Shown piece by piece: positions 55,330 through 64,000 of a DNA stretch of 64,000 nt. A program made the position numbers and the translations under genes. The stretch comes from Hyparrhenia diplandra. Its lineage: Eukaryota; Streptophyta; Magnoliopsida; Poales; Poaceae. The first letter of the stretch is position 1; each line of letters opens with the position of its first letter. The stretch is from assembly GCA_015847255.1 (NCBI GenBank), contig JADLZK010007806.1, positions 1-64,000 on the forward strand. Reading direction: 5' to 3'. Under the pieces are notes generated by a model. The model was not told the origin of the DNA. It was given only the letters and a program-made list of their open reading frames with translations, and made no database searches.

Positions 55330-56185
55330 ATGTGTAGGAGTTAGGGCCTCGCCTGAGGTGTCAGAATGTACTTGGTGCACTCGGGAGGAGCCGTGTGTGG
55401 TTAAAATTAATCGCGGTTTGATTGCGCCGCTATTTTGTTAGTCAACCGCGCTGTTTAGCATTTTGCTTAATCGCTTGCGGGCCAGGGTGTTGATCTTTGT
55501 GGGGGCGGTTTTTCGACTCTTGGCTCGCTCGCAGATCCCGCTGGGCCCGCGCTGAGGTGCTCAATGTCATCCCCTTATGATGAATTACCAAGACATTTTC
55601 ATCCTGGGAGACCCGGGCTCACGCGATGATGAAGTACCCCGGGATCGCCTTCGAAGCTTTTTGGTGGGCGCCAGATTAGGAAGTATGATGTGAAGAACCA
55701 AAGCCGCTGGGGGCTTTCTGGGCGCGAATATGACCCGGCTCGGATCGCCAAGTGGAACGGATGGTGTTCGGGGCGGGCCGCCCCGCGGTTGTGTTGGACG
55801 AGGACCTCGGGATGAGGAGGCTGTTGCTATTGCGCCTGGTGCGTTGAGTTTGAGGTGGACCGTGAGGGTGCGGTGATTGTGCCGGGCCGGAACCGACGGA
55901 GCTAGATGCGCGTGACCTGGGCGGGGCGCCTTTCGCGAGGGTGTCCCTGGCGGCGGCTCCCCATTGTTAGGGCTGCTCCCTTGTTGTGGGGCCGCCGAGT
56001 TTGGCCGAGGGAACGCTGGGCGAGGGGGGGTTGGTTGGAAGGAGTAGGTGGAGGTTTGCTTTGACGCCGAGGTGGTTGACGGGCGGAGTTCGTGGAGCGA
56101 AGTCGCGGCGATCCTCGTGGAAGAAGTGTTGGAGAGGTTTGTTGAGGAGGTGGCTAGAGTGATCCGCTATCGAGGGGCTTTGGCC
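55330..56185. other. spacer between antisense ORF and minisatellites
   Basis: No domain recognised on either strand. Plus-strand text near 55,570-55,700 (YDELPRHFHPG) is weakly coding-like only. Confidence 0.4.
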
Positions 56186-56194
56186 GGGTAGATG

Positions 56195-56345
56195 CCCTTC
56201 GTGAGGTTGTTGTATGGTTGATTCTCGCTGGGTTGTTGTGAAATTGTCCCCTTCGCGAGGTTGTTGTAAAATTTGTCCCCGTCGCCGCTGGGTTGATGTA
56301 AAATTGTCCCCTTTGCGGGGTTGTTGTAAAAATTTTTGGCGCTTG
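56195..56345. repeat. ~33-bp minisatellite, about four copies
   Basis: GAGGTTGTTGTAAAATTGTCC, or close variants, recurs roughly every 32-36 bp with alternating GCGAGG and GCTGGG starts. Confidence 0.75.
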
Positions 56346-56439
56346 GGCGCCGTGGTAGCGACGTTTTTGCTTGTGTTGTTGGCGCAGGAATGCCGCTCCG
56401 TGGGGTTTTGAATGGTTGCGAGATGAAATTGCAATAGAG

Positions 56440-56895
56440 GGCCTCTTCTTCCTTTGCTACAGGCTCGCCGCTTGTGGAGTATTTAGATGCGCTGACGCCC
56501 CTCCCCGCTTCTTTAGCGGGGCTCGCTACCTTGCGGAGTATTGCCAGCCGACGCCCCAGGCTTCTTTTAGCGAGGCTCGCTCCCTTTATGGGGTGTTAGC
56601 TGCGCAAACGACGCCGCTTCTTTTAGCGAGGCTCGCCATCTTGCGGGGGTACTAGCTGCGTAGAGCGACGCCCGGCTTTTTTAGCGAGGCTCGCCCCTTT
56701 ACGGGTATTAGTTGCGCATTGACGATCATCAGGTTTCTTTTTAGCGAGGCTCGCTTATCTTGCGGGTACTAGTTGCGCAAATGACGCCCTCTACTTTTTT
56801 TAGCGAGGCTCGCGGTCCTATGGGGTTAATTCAAAGAAATGGGCGCCCTCTCGCTTCTTTTGGCGAGGCTCATTCCATGTGGTACTAGTTGTAGG
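56440..56895. repeat. 54-60-bp minisatellite, seven or more copies
   Basis: TTTAGCGAGGCTCGC starts at 56,512, 56,566, 56,622, 56,680, 56,740, 56,799 and (as TTTGGCGAGGCTC) 56,859. Each unit also has a GGGTACTAGTTGCGC-like block and ACGCCC. Confidence 0.92.
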
Positions 56896-57850
56896 GTTTT
56901 TTGTTATTTGTGAGGACGAGACGACAGTTTTTCCATTGCCTGACCGCTGGGGTACATGTTTTATGCGGGCGCATTGGCTATCCGCAATGCTTTCCTTGCT
57001 TTGGAGGAGAGAGGAAACCGACTAGCCTAGCTTCTCCATCGGGCTGCCCAAGGTTACCCCTGGTTTCGAGGATGCTGTGGTTGCCGCTAGTTGGCTTTTC
57101 CCAAGGCCTCCCGTTCCTATCTATGTGGATGCGTGGGTTGCTTGTCCGCGCCTCGGCGCCGAGGGTGTCCCAGCTGGTCGATGTGGTGTCGGGGTGATGG
57201 TTCGAAAAACTTGTGCTGAATGCCCTTCTTGCAGTAGGGGTTGACGCTGGGTTCTCGGCCGCAGGTTCTCGGAGTAATCGCTGTCGAACTTTGATTCCTT
57301 TGGGGCCTTGCCGCTGGGGAGGATGTTACATTCTCCATTGCGTGCCCGCCCCGAGGGGTTGGGCCGCTACCGAGCGGCGGATTCAAGCCGGCGAAGTTGG
57401 TTGGCTAGCTTTGGTGATCGAGTGCGCATTTGGGAGCCTTTGTTGCGCCGCTAGTGTTGTTGTTGTTTTGCATTTTCCATTGCGGTGTCTAAGGTACGGG
57501 TGTTGTGCGTGGTTCGGGAGGTTTGTGGTGCTTGCGCCGTAAGAACGCTGGTGTTCTAGTTCGGGAGCATTTTCTTTGCTATGGTGTTCCTCTTTGGCTT
57601 GTGCCCGTGGTGGTGTGTTCGGGCAAATGTGGTGGGTTTTATAGTGGTGCGGGGTTGTACGGGGCGGGTGCGGCACTTTAGTGGTTTTTATGGCGTAGGT
57701 GGGTGTAGTTGGCCCAAGGGTATTGAAGCGGGGTCCTTTTGTTGGTGAAGGTGTTCGGCGCGCTGTAATCGGGTGGTCCCCTCGCTTTTGGTGTCCGCGG
57801 TGGTACACAAATTATTGAGTCGGGTTACCCTCCGCCCCCGGGCGCCGCTG
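56896..57850. other. Tat-3 3' zone without recognised domain
   Basis: Overlapping frames on both strands show no family signature. Likely non-coding element sequence. Confidence 0.4.
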
Positions 57851-58545
57851 CCGTGGTGTGCGCCTTATTTTGTATGCCAAGACGCCCATACGGGGGCCCC
57901 TATCGGGGGTTGCGTTGCGCTGAGGGCCCCGGCGCACGCTGCCGTGGTGCACGCCATTTTGGGCCTCCGCGCGCCCCATCCCCTCGAGGTCAAGGCCGTG
58001 GTTGTATTTTTTGTGAGCCGGGCGTGTGTTGCCGTGGTGTGCGCCTTATTTTGTCCCGGCCCGCTGCCCATACTCCGGGGCCCCTATCGGGTTGCGCTGC
58101 GAGGAGCCCCTCCGCGACGCCGCTGGGTGGTGCACGCCTTTTGGGCTCCTCCGCGCGCAGCCCATCCTTTTTTAGATCCGCTGGCCGTGGTTGCATTGTG
58201 AGCCCGCGTGTGTTCCCGTGGTGCGCCGTTTTTGATGTCTCCGCGCGCCCGCATCCGAGTCCGCTGCCGGGTTGCGCGGCGAGCCCCTCGGGCGTGCTGC
58301 CGTGGTGCGCCGCTCTTTGATGCCTCCGCGCGCCCATACTCCGGGGTCCGTGTCGGGTTGCGTTTTTTCGCCCCCGGCATGTGCTGCCGTGGTGCGCGTT
58401 TTTGATGCCTCCGCCGCCCATACTCGGGTCCTTGTCGGGTTGCGCTTTTGCGCGCCCCTCGCGCGTTGCTGCGTGGTGCGCCGTTTTTTGATGCCTCCGC
58501 CGCCCATACTCGGGTCCGTCCGGGTTGCGCTTTTATGGTCTTGGC
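57851..58545. repeat. ~82-90-bp minisatellite (early units about 180 bp)
   Basis: GGGTTGCG starts at about 57,908, 58,089, 58,269, 58,357, 58,438 and 58,519. Units share GCCGTGGTGCGCC, TTTTTTGATGCCTCCGC and GCCCATACTCGGG. The left part has a doubled period, suggesting a higher-order unit that lost alternate copies. Confidence 0.85.
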
Positions 58546-58789
58546 GTATGTTTGGCCTTGGTCCGGGCGCGAGGGTGGACGCCGAGCCCCCGCCGAGCCA
58601 ATCATCTCTCGCGGAACCGCCGATGAGGGCGAGGGCATCACTTCGCCCTTTTCGGGGCGGCGTTGGTCAAGGGTGTAGCGAAGACAAAGCTTTTGCGGGA
58701 AACACCGCATGTATTAATAAGATGGGGTGTGTCGTTAAAAACCTCGCGCCCGATCATGGCGAGGAAAAAGAGTGCGGCCCCCCGCTACA

Positions 58790-59740
58790 TAATATTGTTT
58801 TACAAGAGATTTGAAAAAAACTGCAAAAAGAAAATTTAAAGGGATCTACAGGCCGCGAACGCCGAGGTGCGGGCGCCGCTAAGGGTAGTATTTGGCGGAG
58901 GTCATCAATGTTCCATGTGTGGTAGGTCATTCCCGGCCGAGGTCTTGCAGGTGGTACGAGCCGGTCTTGTCGATTTCGTGACCGTGAAGGGCCCCGACCA
59001 CTTGGCGACAAACTTCCCCGCCATTGAGCGCTTTTTTGCTTTCCTCGATGAGCGGTCGCCGATCGCGAGGTTGCGAGGCTTGACCTTTTTATCCCGCCAT
59101 TTGCGTGTTTCTTGTTGGTATGAGCGAGGTTGAGGATCGCCTCGGCTGCGGACCCTTCAACAAGGTCATCGGGTGGGGGGGCGCCCACTTCCATTGGCGC
59201 GAGGGTTGTTCTTGGGGAGCCATGTGTTAGTTCCTCCGGGAGTACGGCCTCTTCTCCAAACAGAGCTTGAACGGGTAAATTTTGTTGCTCGCGATTCGGA
59301 GGTGTTGTGTGACCGCACCACCGGCGTGAGATGCCGAGCCCGTGTGCCCCTTGGTTTTCCTTGGATTTTTGAGCCGATGCCTTGCGTATCGGTGCCGCTG
59401 GCCCTCTCCACGCAGGCCGCTCGACCGGGGTGCCTGGACAGAGGCGAAGTGTATCTTGGTCCCAACTGAAACAAAATTGCTTGAAGGCCTCGCAGCCGAA
59501 TTGTGTGCCGTTGTCCACCGTGGATTTCTCTTGGGACCCCGAAGCGGCAAATGATTTGCCGCCAAGAGAACTTCTCGCGACGGAGTGCGAGGTTACCGTC
59601 GCGAGGGTTCGCTTCAATCCACTTTGTGAAGTACTTAATGGCTACAATCGCGTAGCGGAGGTTGCCCCGGCGCCGCCGGCATTGGCCCAACGAGGTCTAT
59701 TCCCACCTTTGAAGGGGCCATGTTGGACAAATTGGCGAAG
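58790..59740 (-). pseudogene. integrase, Tat-3
   Basis: The minus strand gives GNLRYAIVAIKYFTKWIEA, RQIICRFGVPREI, STVDNGTQFGCEAFKQFCFS, GPAA-like and VERASGT words, then RATKF, then ALFGEEAVLPEELTHGSPR. These are the core and post-core motifs of a Tat integrase, spread over at least three frames. Near 58,860 the text HTWNIDDLRQ is close to the usual C-terminal end of this polyprotein. Confidence 0.85.
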
Positions 59741-59759
59741 TTGTTGCCCGAGGGAGGTT

Positions 59760-60990
59760 TGAGTGGTTGGCTGTTACCGGCATCCTTCGCGCTTCATGAG
59801 GTTTTCGGCGCAGCTAGAGCGGTGGGGCCGCAGGAAACCCCGCGCTCAACACCTTCCGACAGCGGCGGGGCCGTTGTGTGCGCCGCAGATGCCCCTCATG
59901 CACCTCCGCGAGGATTGTTCTTCCGGGGCCGAAACACACTTGAGCCATGGAGTCTGGAATCAAGCCTTGTATAGTCGTCGCCGATCATTCTCAGATCCTC
60001 TTACCTTTTGTGCTATCCTTTTTCTTCTTCTTTGGAGTCGGGTTCGGGCGGCCTTTTATGTAGGCAATCATCGCTCTCCATCTTCGCTGATATGGCGCGC
60101 ACAAACTTGGTCGGGCGGGCGGGATCCTCGATAACCGCTTTTGTGAGGGTTTCATAGAATACGTCCGGTGGTAGCGGGGCTTGCGCTGCGGCCGCCTTTG
60201 CTAGCCTCGCCGGCCTCGCCGCTGTCCCCGCCTCGCTATGGTTTTTGTTGTGATGCCCGTAAAAAGGGCCGCTTTTGCGGACTAAGAAGGTACTTCAAGC
60301 TCGGGTTTCGCTCGCAACTTTTTTTCGACATGGCCCGACACGACTTCGAGTCCGGCCCCGATAATAGCTCGCCTTGCCGATAGAGCCCGGAGCTTGTTCG
60401 GGCCGCCCAAGATGACCGCCTCAGATCTCGCGATGTTGTTGGTGCATGGGAATTCCAGCCCGCGCGTAACGGAGCTTTACTCGGATGGCGCAGATGAGGA
60501 TGGCCGCGACCCTCGCCCGCGGAGCCCCGTGCTCCATCCGTATGCTATCCATATTGGGTCCAACCGGCGGCCGGGTTGTATACGCCGGGGTCCACCATGG
60601 ACAAAGTCCGCGAGGGCTTGGGACTTGATTGTCGTTCTTCCCACGAATTTGATTGCGTGGTCGCCCAGCCTTCTGCCCGGGCTATCCTTCCTACCGACTC
60701 GGGGTTTTCAAAATGTTCTCCGTTGGGAAGCAAGACGGTACCGTGATCTCATGCGATCGAAGTAGTGTTTAAGTTTTCTTGCGGCCATGACCACGCCAGT
60801 AGGCTACCTTCTCTAGCTCGCTGTAGTTGGCTTTGGGGCCCTCGAGGACTTCGATACGTAGTAGATGGGAGCTGTCGTACTTGGTGTCGCTGTTCGGTGA
60901 CCTCCTTGGCGAGGATCGCGCATCACAAGGCGGGAGGATGCCGCTACGTAGCAGAGGCCCGCCCAGTTCCGTGTTGCGAGGGTTGTCAAG
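59760..60990 (-). pseudogene. RNase H region(s), Tat-3
   Basis: Between integrase and RT on the minus strand, short broken frames are present, including EHFENPESVGRIARAEGWAT near 60,700. Position and length fit the RNase H plus second archaeal-type RNase H of Tat elements. Motifs are too broken to place catalytic residues. Confidence 0.5.
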
Positions 60991-61049
60991 CTGAGGAGGT
61001 AGTGCTTTAGGTCTTCGAAGGCTTGTCGCTGTATCGGGCCCCAGTGAAA

Positions 61050-61700
61050 AGGCTCATGCTCTTAGGATCCGGAAAAAGGTAGGCCTGCTCTACCGCGACC
61101 CTGAGATGAATCGCTTAGGAGGCCATGCGCGCCGGCGAGGCGTTGGCGCCGAGTTTTCGTTTTGTCGGGGGTTCCATATTGGTGATTGCTTGATCTTAGT
61201 TGGGTTTGCTTCGATGCCTCTTGGGCGGAGACTAGGCACCCGAGTAGCTTTCCTTTTGCCGACTCCGAAAACGCATTTTGCGGGGTTTAGCTTGAGCCGG
61301 CCCCCGTGGAGTTTGAGGAATGCCCTTTGAGGTCCGCTATGTGATCTCGCCCCCCGAGTTTGCTCTCGCACGACGATGTCGCCCACGTAGGCGGAGATTG
61401 CCTGCGTCCCCCGCGAGAACCTCCGAGCCATTCGTGCGAAGGTGGACCCCGCATTCGAGGCCTTACGCCATTCTTCCGGGCAATACTTGCGGGGGGGGTT
61501 ATAAAACTTGTCTTCTCCTCGTCTTCCTTGTGCATCCGATTTGGTGGTACCCCCGAGAAACAATCCTAGAAATGATAGCATTTCGCACCCCGCCGGCCGT
61601 GTCTACGAGTGAGCTGATGCGGGGTAGGGGAAAATCATCTTTGGGGCATGCCTTGTTGAGACTTGTGAAGTCCACACACATTCTCCATCGGGGGTTCTAC
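61050..61700 (-). pseudogene. reverse transcriptase, Tat-3, YVDD changed to YVGD
   Basis: The minus strand reads MCVDFTSLNKACPKDDFPLP (61,681 on), then, after shifts, MHKEDEEKTSFIT and AGSTFARMARRF. The catalytic box reads AYVGDIVV: the first catalytic Asp codon is GGC at 61,381-61,383, giving Gly. It continues LKLNPAKCVFGVGK and GIEANPTKIK. The lost Asp and frameshifts make it inactive. Confidence 0.88.
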
Positions 61701-61879
61701 GATGTCCTTGAGAGGCTTGGTTTTTTGACGAGGACCACGCTGGATAGCCATGTTGGGTATTTTACCGGCCTTATCACTGGGCATCTAAGAGCCGTTGACC
61801 TCGACCTGGCTGCTTGCTTTCTTTTTCCTGACATCCGACGGAGTTTTTGCTTACACGGGTTGTCCCCTCCCGATATTAA

Positions 61880-62720
61880 GCTTTGTGCTCGATGATTTGG
61901 CGATCGACGCCCGAGATCCTCGGCCACGACAATGCGAAAACATCACAATGGTCGCGGAGGAAGTGGATGAGATTGGCCCTCAAGTCAGGGTCCAACATTG
62001 CGGAGATGGTCACTACCTTGGTCTCGTCATTCGGGAAGAGCCTGATTTTCTTGGTCTCCTCCACCGCCCGGGCACGCGGAGGTTTGTAGTGGTCCTCATT
62101 GGGGTCTTTTTTTTTTCTTTTCCTTTTCCTCTTCGGCCATTTTGTCCTTCTCGAGGGCGTGGGACGTTCGCTGGCCCGGGCGATCGCCTCTTCTCGGGCT
62201 GTTCTTGCGAGGTCCTGGTCTCCAAAAACCGCAATGACCTCCGTGATCGATGGCATTTTCATGCGTAGATAGCCGGGTGAATTGCCGCGAAAGTGTTAAT
62301 GATGCCCCCTCCCGAAGATCGCGTTGTAGTTGTAATGCATGTCGACGACATCGAAGGTTATATTTTCGGTTCGTGGGTGAGGTTGGTCCCCGAAAGTGAC
62401 GGGAGGGTTATCTTGCCAATTGCTCGACTTCTGTCCTCCAAATCCGAAGAGGGGATTTCCTGCAGGCTCCGGGGAGGTTGCGGTCAAGCCTCATGCGGTC
62501 GAAGGTGGATGTAAATAGGATGTCTGCGGAGCTTCCCGTGTCGACCAAGATTTTGTTTACAATCCAACCCGCAACGGTAGTTTTGATTACCATTGCGGTC
62601 GGTGTGAGGGAAGTCTTGAGCCTCATGTCACGCGGGCTGAACGCGTGATCGGTACGTGGGACCACCGGCTGTTCTTGTGGGGGCCTTCCACGCCACGTGG
62701 TGCACCCTACGGTAGTGCTC
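61880..62720 (-). pseudogene. retropepsin and linker, Tat-3
   Basis: The active-site stretch ILVDTGSSADILF (about 62,519-62,557) is intact, and STFDRMRLDRNL and ENITFDVVDMHYNYNAIFGR follow in two frames. The linker has MKMPSITEVIAVFGDQDLAR, then KVVTISAMLDPDLRANLI toward the RT. In an active element it cleaves the polyprotein. Confidence 0.85.
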
Positions 62721-63330
62721 CTTCCTTTGTCGTTTGTTGCCGTGGTCCTCGTTGGAACCCCGAAATGGCGAGGATCTCGCCAGGTATGCGGAGGTGGGGG
62801 TTGTTTAGCGTGGTTCGCATTTCTTGCTTTATTGGTGGTGGCGGGGTGGTGGTGGCAAGGTTGGGATCGGCGGAGGCGGGGGGTGGTGCGGGGTTGGAAA
62901 TTTGGAACGGGTTCGGGGTCTCCGGGGGTGTGTTTCTTGTGTAGGCTTGTCCGCAAGAGCGGGCCGGGTTGTGCGGGCTGTAGTAGTACGAGGGTTGATT
63001 AAAGGCGGGGTAGTGGAAGCCCGGTATGGAAGGGGCTGCGTAGTTTGGGGAGGTGTAGGAGTAGTGATTATGTCGCGGGGTTCTTATTTGGCCTCCTGGT
63101 GTGATTAATCGCCGGTTGGTTTGCCGAGTGGCTAGTCGGGTTGTCCATATACTCTTTGCCCATGGGCGGTATGGGCACCTTGTTCGTGAAGTGGCCTTTG
63201 TCCACCCGGGATGAGTGGCAATAGGGTTGTTTTGCCGCGACGACCCCGATCGCCGCTACCGGTTTGTATGGCCGTTGGTCCCTTGGCCGATAGGTGGATC
63301 TAGCCGGGTGTTTGTTCTCGTTCGGTTGGC
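62721..63330 (-). other. gag-protease linker, Tat-3
   Basis: Degenerate minus-strand frames (MRTSLHKKHTPGDPEPVP, Pro/His-rich) between gag and protease. No zinc knuckle is visible. Confidence 0.45.
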
Positions 63331-63337
63331 GCCGTGT

Positions 63338-64000
63338 CTATGGCTGCAACCCCTGGATCGGTCCGTAGCTGGGGTGTTCGATCTTTGTGGTCTCGCTGCG
63401 GGGTATGGGGCTGCGAGGGCCGAGGACGGAAAAAGCGTTGACCTTGGCCTTGTGGGTGGTATCTGCCCGGCAAGACTTTTCCATTATCTCGTGGAGCTCG
63501 GCGAGGGTTTTGGGCCGCCTCCTTTCAATTTTGAGTGGCAAGGCCCGGCCGTATGCAAGCGAGGGGCCGCCATGATGACACTTTGGTCGGATATCCCTTC
63601 CGTTCTTGCCTTTGGTATGGAGGAACCTTCGCCACCGTCTCTTATGGGGCTCGGTCGGCTTCGGATGACGCCGAGGAGCTGCGGAGTTAGCCGTCGCGGA
63701 GTCCACTCCCCTTGAAGTTTGTTTGCGGGGCCGACCGCACTCCGCCCAGTGCCGATGGTTAGGGGGCAAAGTTGAGTACCGGGCTTGTGCAAGCTCCCTT
63801 GCCACAATGACGAATGACTTCGCCATTGTGGATTCGTTTCCTCCGACCGCTGGGCTACGGCGGCCTCGCACGACATGGTATAATGGCGGGGTCCGTGTGT
63901 CCGGTGTATCTCGGGGAGATCTTTGGTGGTCAGACGTAGGGGCCCTCCCGCGTGGTGGAGGCGAACGAGACGGGATGCAGATCGTAGTGGGTGGGCCGCG
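63338..64000 (-). pseudogene. gag, Tat-3 (continues beyond the window)
   Basis: ORF 63,871-63,338 contains GGPSLAYGRALPLKIERRRP, KTLAELHEIMEKSCRADTTH and KAKVNAFSVLG. The first two resemble the gag end of grass Tat elements (a helix-rich segment before the nucleocapsid). Upstream gag lies past the right edge. Confidence 0.6.

Larger units (their letters stand above)
51101..64000 (-). mobile_element. Tat-like Ty3/gypsy element with antisense ORF (Tat-3), extends past the window
   Basis: Minus strand, right to left: gag (off the edge to about 63,000), protease (62,600-62,300), RT (61,700-61,050), RNase H (60,900-59,800), integrase (59,740-58,790). Then comes a minisatellite-rich zone (58,540-55,330) and an antisense plus-strand ORF (52,493-55,326) preceded by its own TATA box. 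A G/C-rich block and a minus-strand TATA at 51,228-51,241 suggest 3' LTR sequence at the left end. All ORFs are frameshifted. Confidence 0.85.

Noticed and set aside
55967..56434. 155-codon minus-strand ORF with repeated QQPREGDNFT motifs
   Set aside because: The repeated peptide is a translation of the 33-bp minisatellite, with no match to known proteins.
57383..58710. Minus-strand ORFs up to 208 codons, repetitive and Lys/Arg/His-rich
   Set aside because: They follow the minisatellite period and contain no domain.

Overview
This window is plant nuclear DNA, almost certainly from a grass. The evidence is Ty3/gypsy elements of Tat, Athila and chromovirus type, Stowaway- and Tourist-like MITEs, Mutator-like and CACTA termini, and an intron-bearing gene for a reductase of monolignol-derived dimers. 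It is a heterochromatin-like accessory region: most of it is nested and decayed transposable elements, and the only host gene family clearly visible is a pair of pinoresinol-lariciresinol reductase (PLR)-like genes. Species cannot be fixed from the sequence alone.

Layout. 1-8.7 kb: a decayed minus-strand Tat-like gypsy element (gag, protease, RT, RNase H, integrase in order from right to left, with a 77-bp minisatellite beyond the integrase). 8.7-9.95 kb: an Athila-like LTR fragment. 10,526-13,688: a complete short gag-only LTR retrotransposon with a perfect 5-bp target duplication (CCGGT). 13,818-14,809: an LTR on the minus strand carrying a Tourist-like MITE, joined directly to a 5'-truncated PLR pseudogene (14,811-16,100), whose 3' flank holds a 1.37-kb Mutator-like, Pack-MULE-like element with a 9-bp target duplication. 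19,175-20,011: a solo LTR with TSD CCATC just upstream of the second PLR copy (20,165-25,927), which keeps four exons but has a 1-bp deletion in exon 3. Its 4.1-kb first intron is swollen by a CACTA fragment and two MITEs.

26.3-43 kb is a nest: the 3' part of a second Tat-like element (with an antisense accessory ORF of the Transposase_28 type) is interrupted by a putative 2.6-kb solo LTR and by a hAT element. The hAT element is itself interrupted by a complete but dead Athila-like retrotransposon (33,200-42,011, LTRs of about 1.56 kb, GTAC on both sides). 44-49.3 kb holds a CACTA terminus, a ~505-bp tandem array and a CpG-rich 61-70-bp minisatellite. 49.3-51 kb holds little beyond an F-box FBD-domain relic.

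51-64 kb is a third, GC-rich Tat-like element on the minus strand (gag runs off the right edge). Between its pol genes and its plus-strand antisense ORF lie several different minisatellites. The antisense ORF has its own TATA box in both copies seen here.

None of the protein-coding units looks intact. Lesions in key residues are visible directly: Tat-1 protease has lost its catalytic Asp, the Athila RT motif reads FMDN, and the Tat-3 RT motif reads YVGD. The genes do not form a pathway; the biological story is a duplicated lignan-pathway gene being invaded and broken by successive element insertions.
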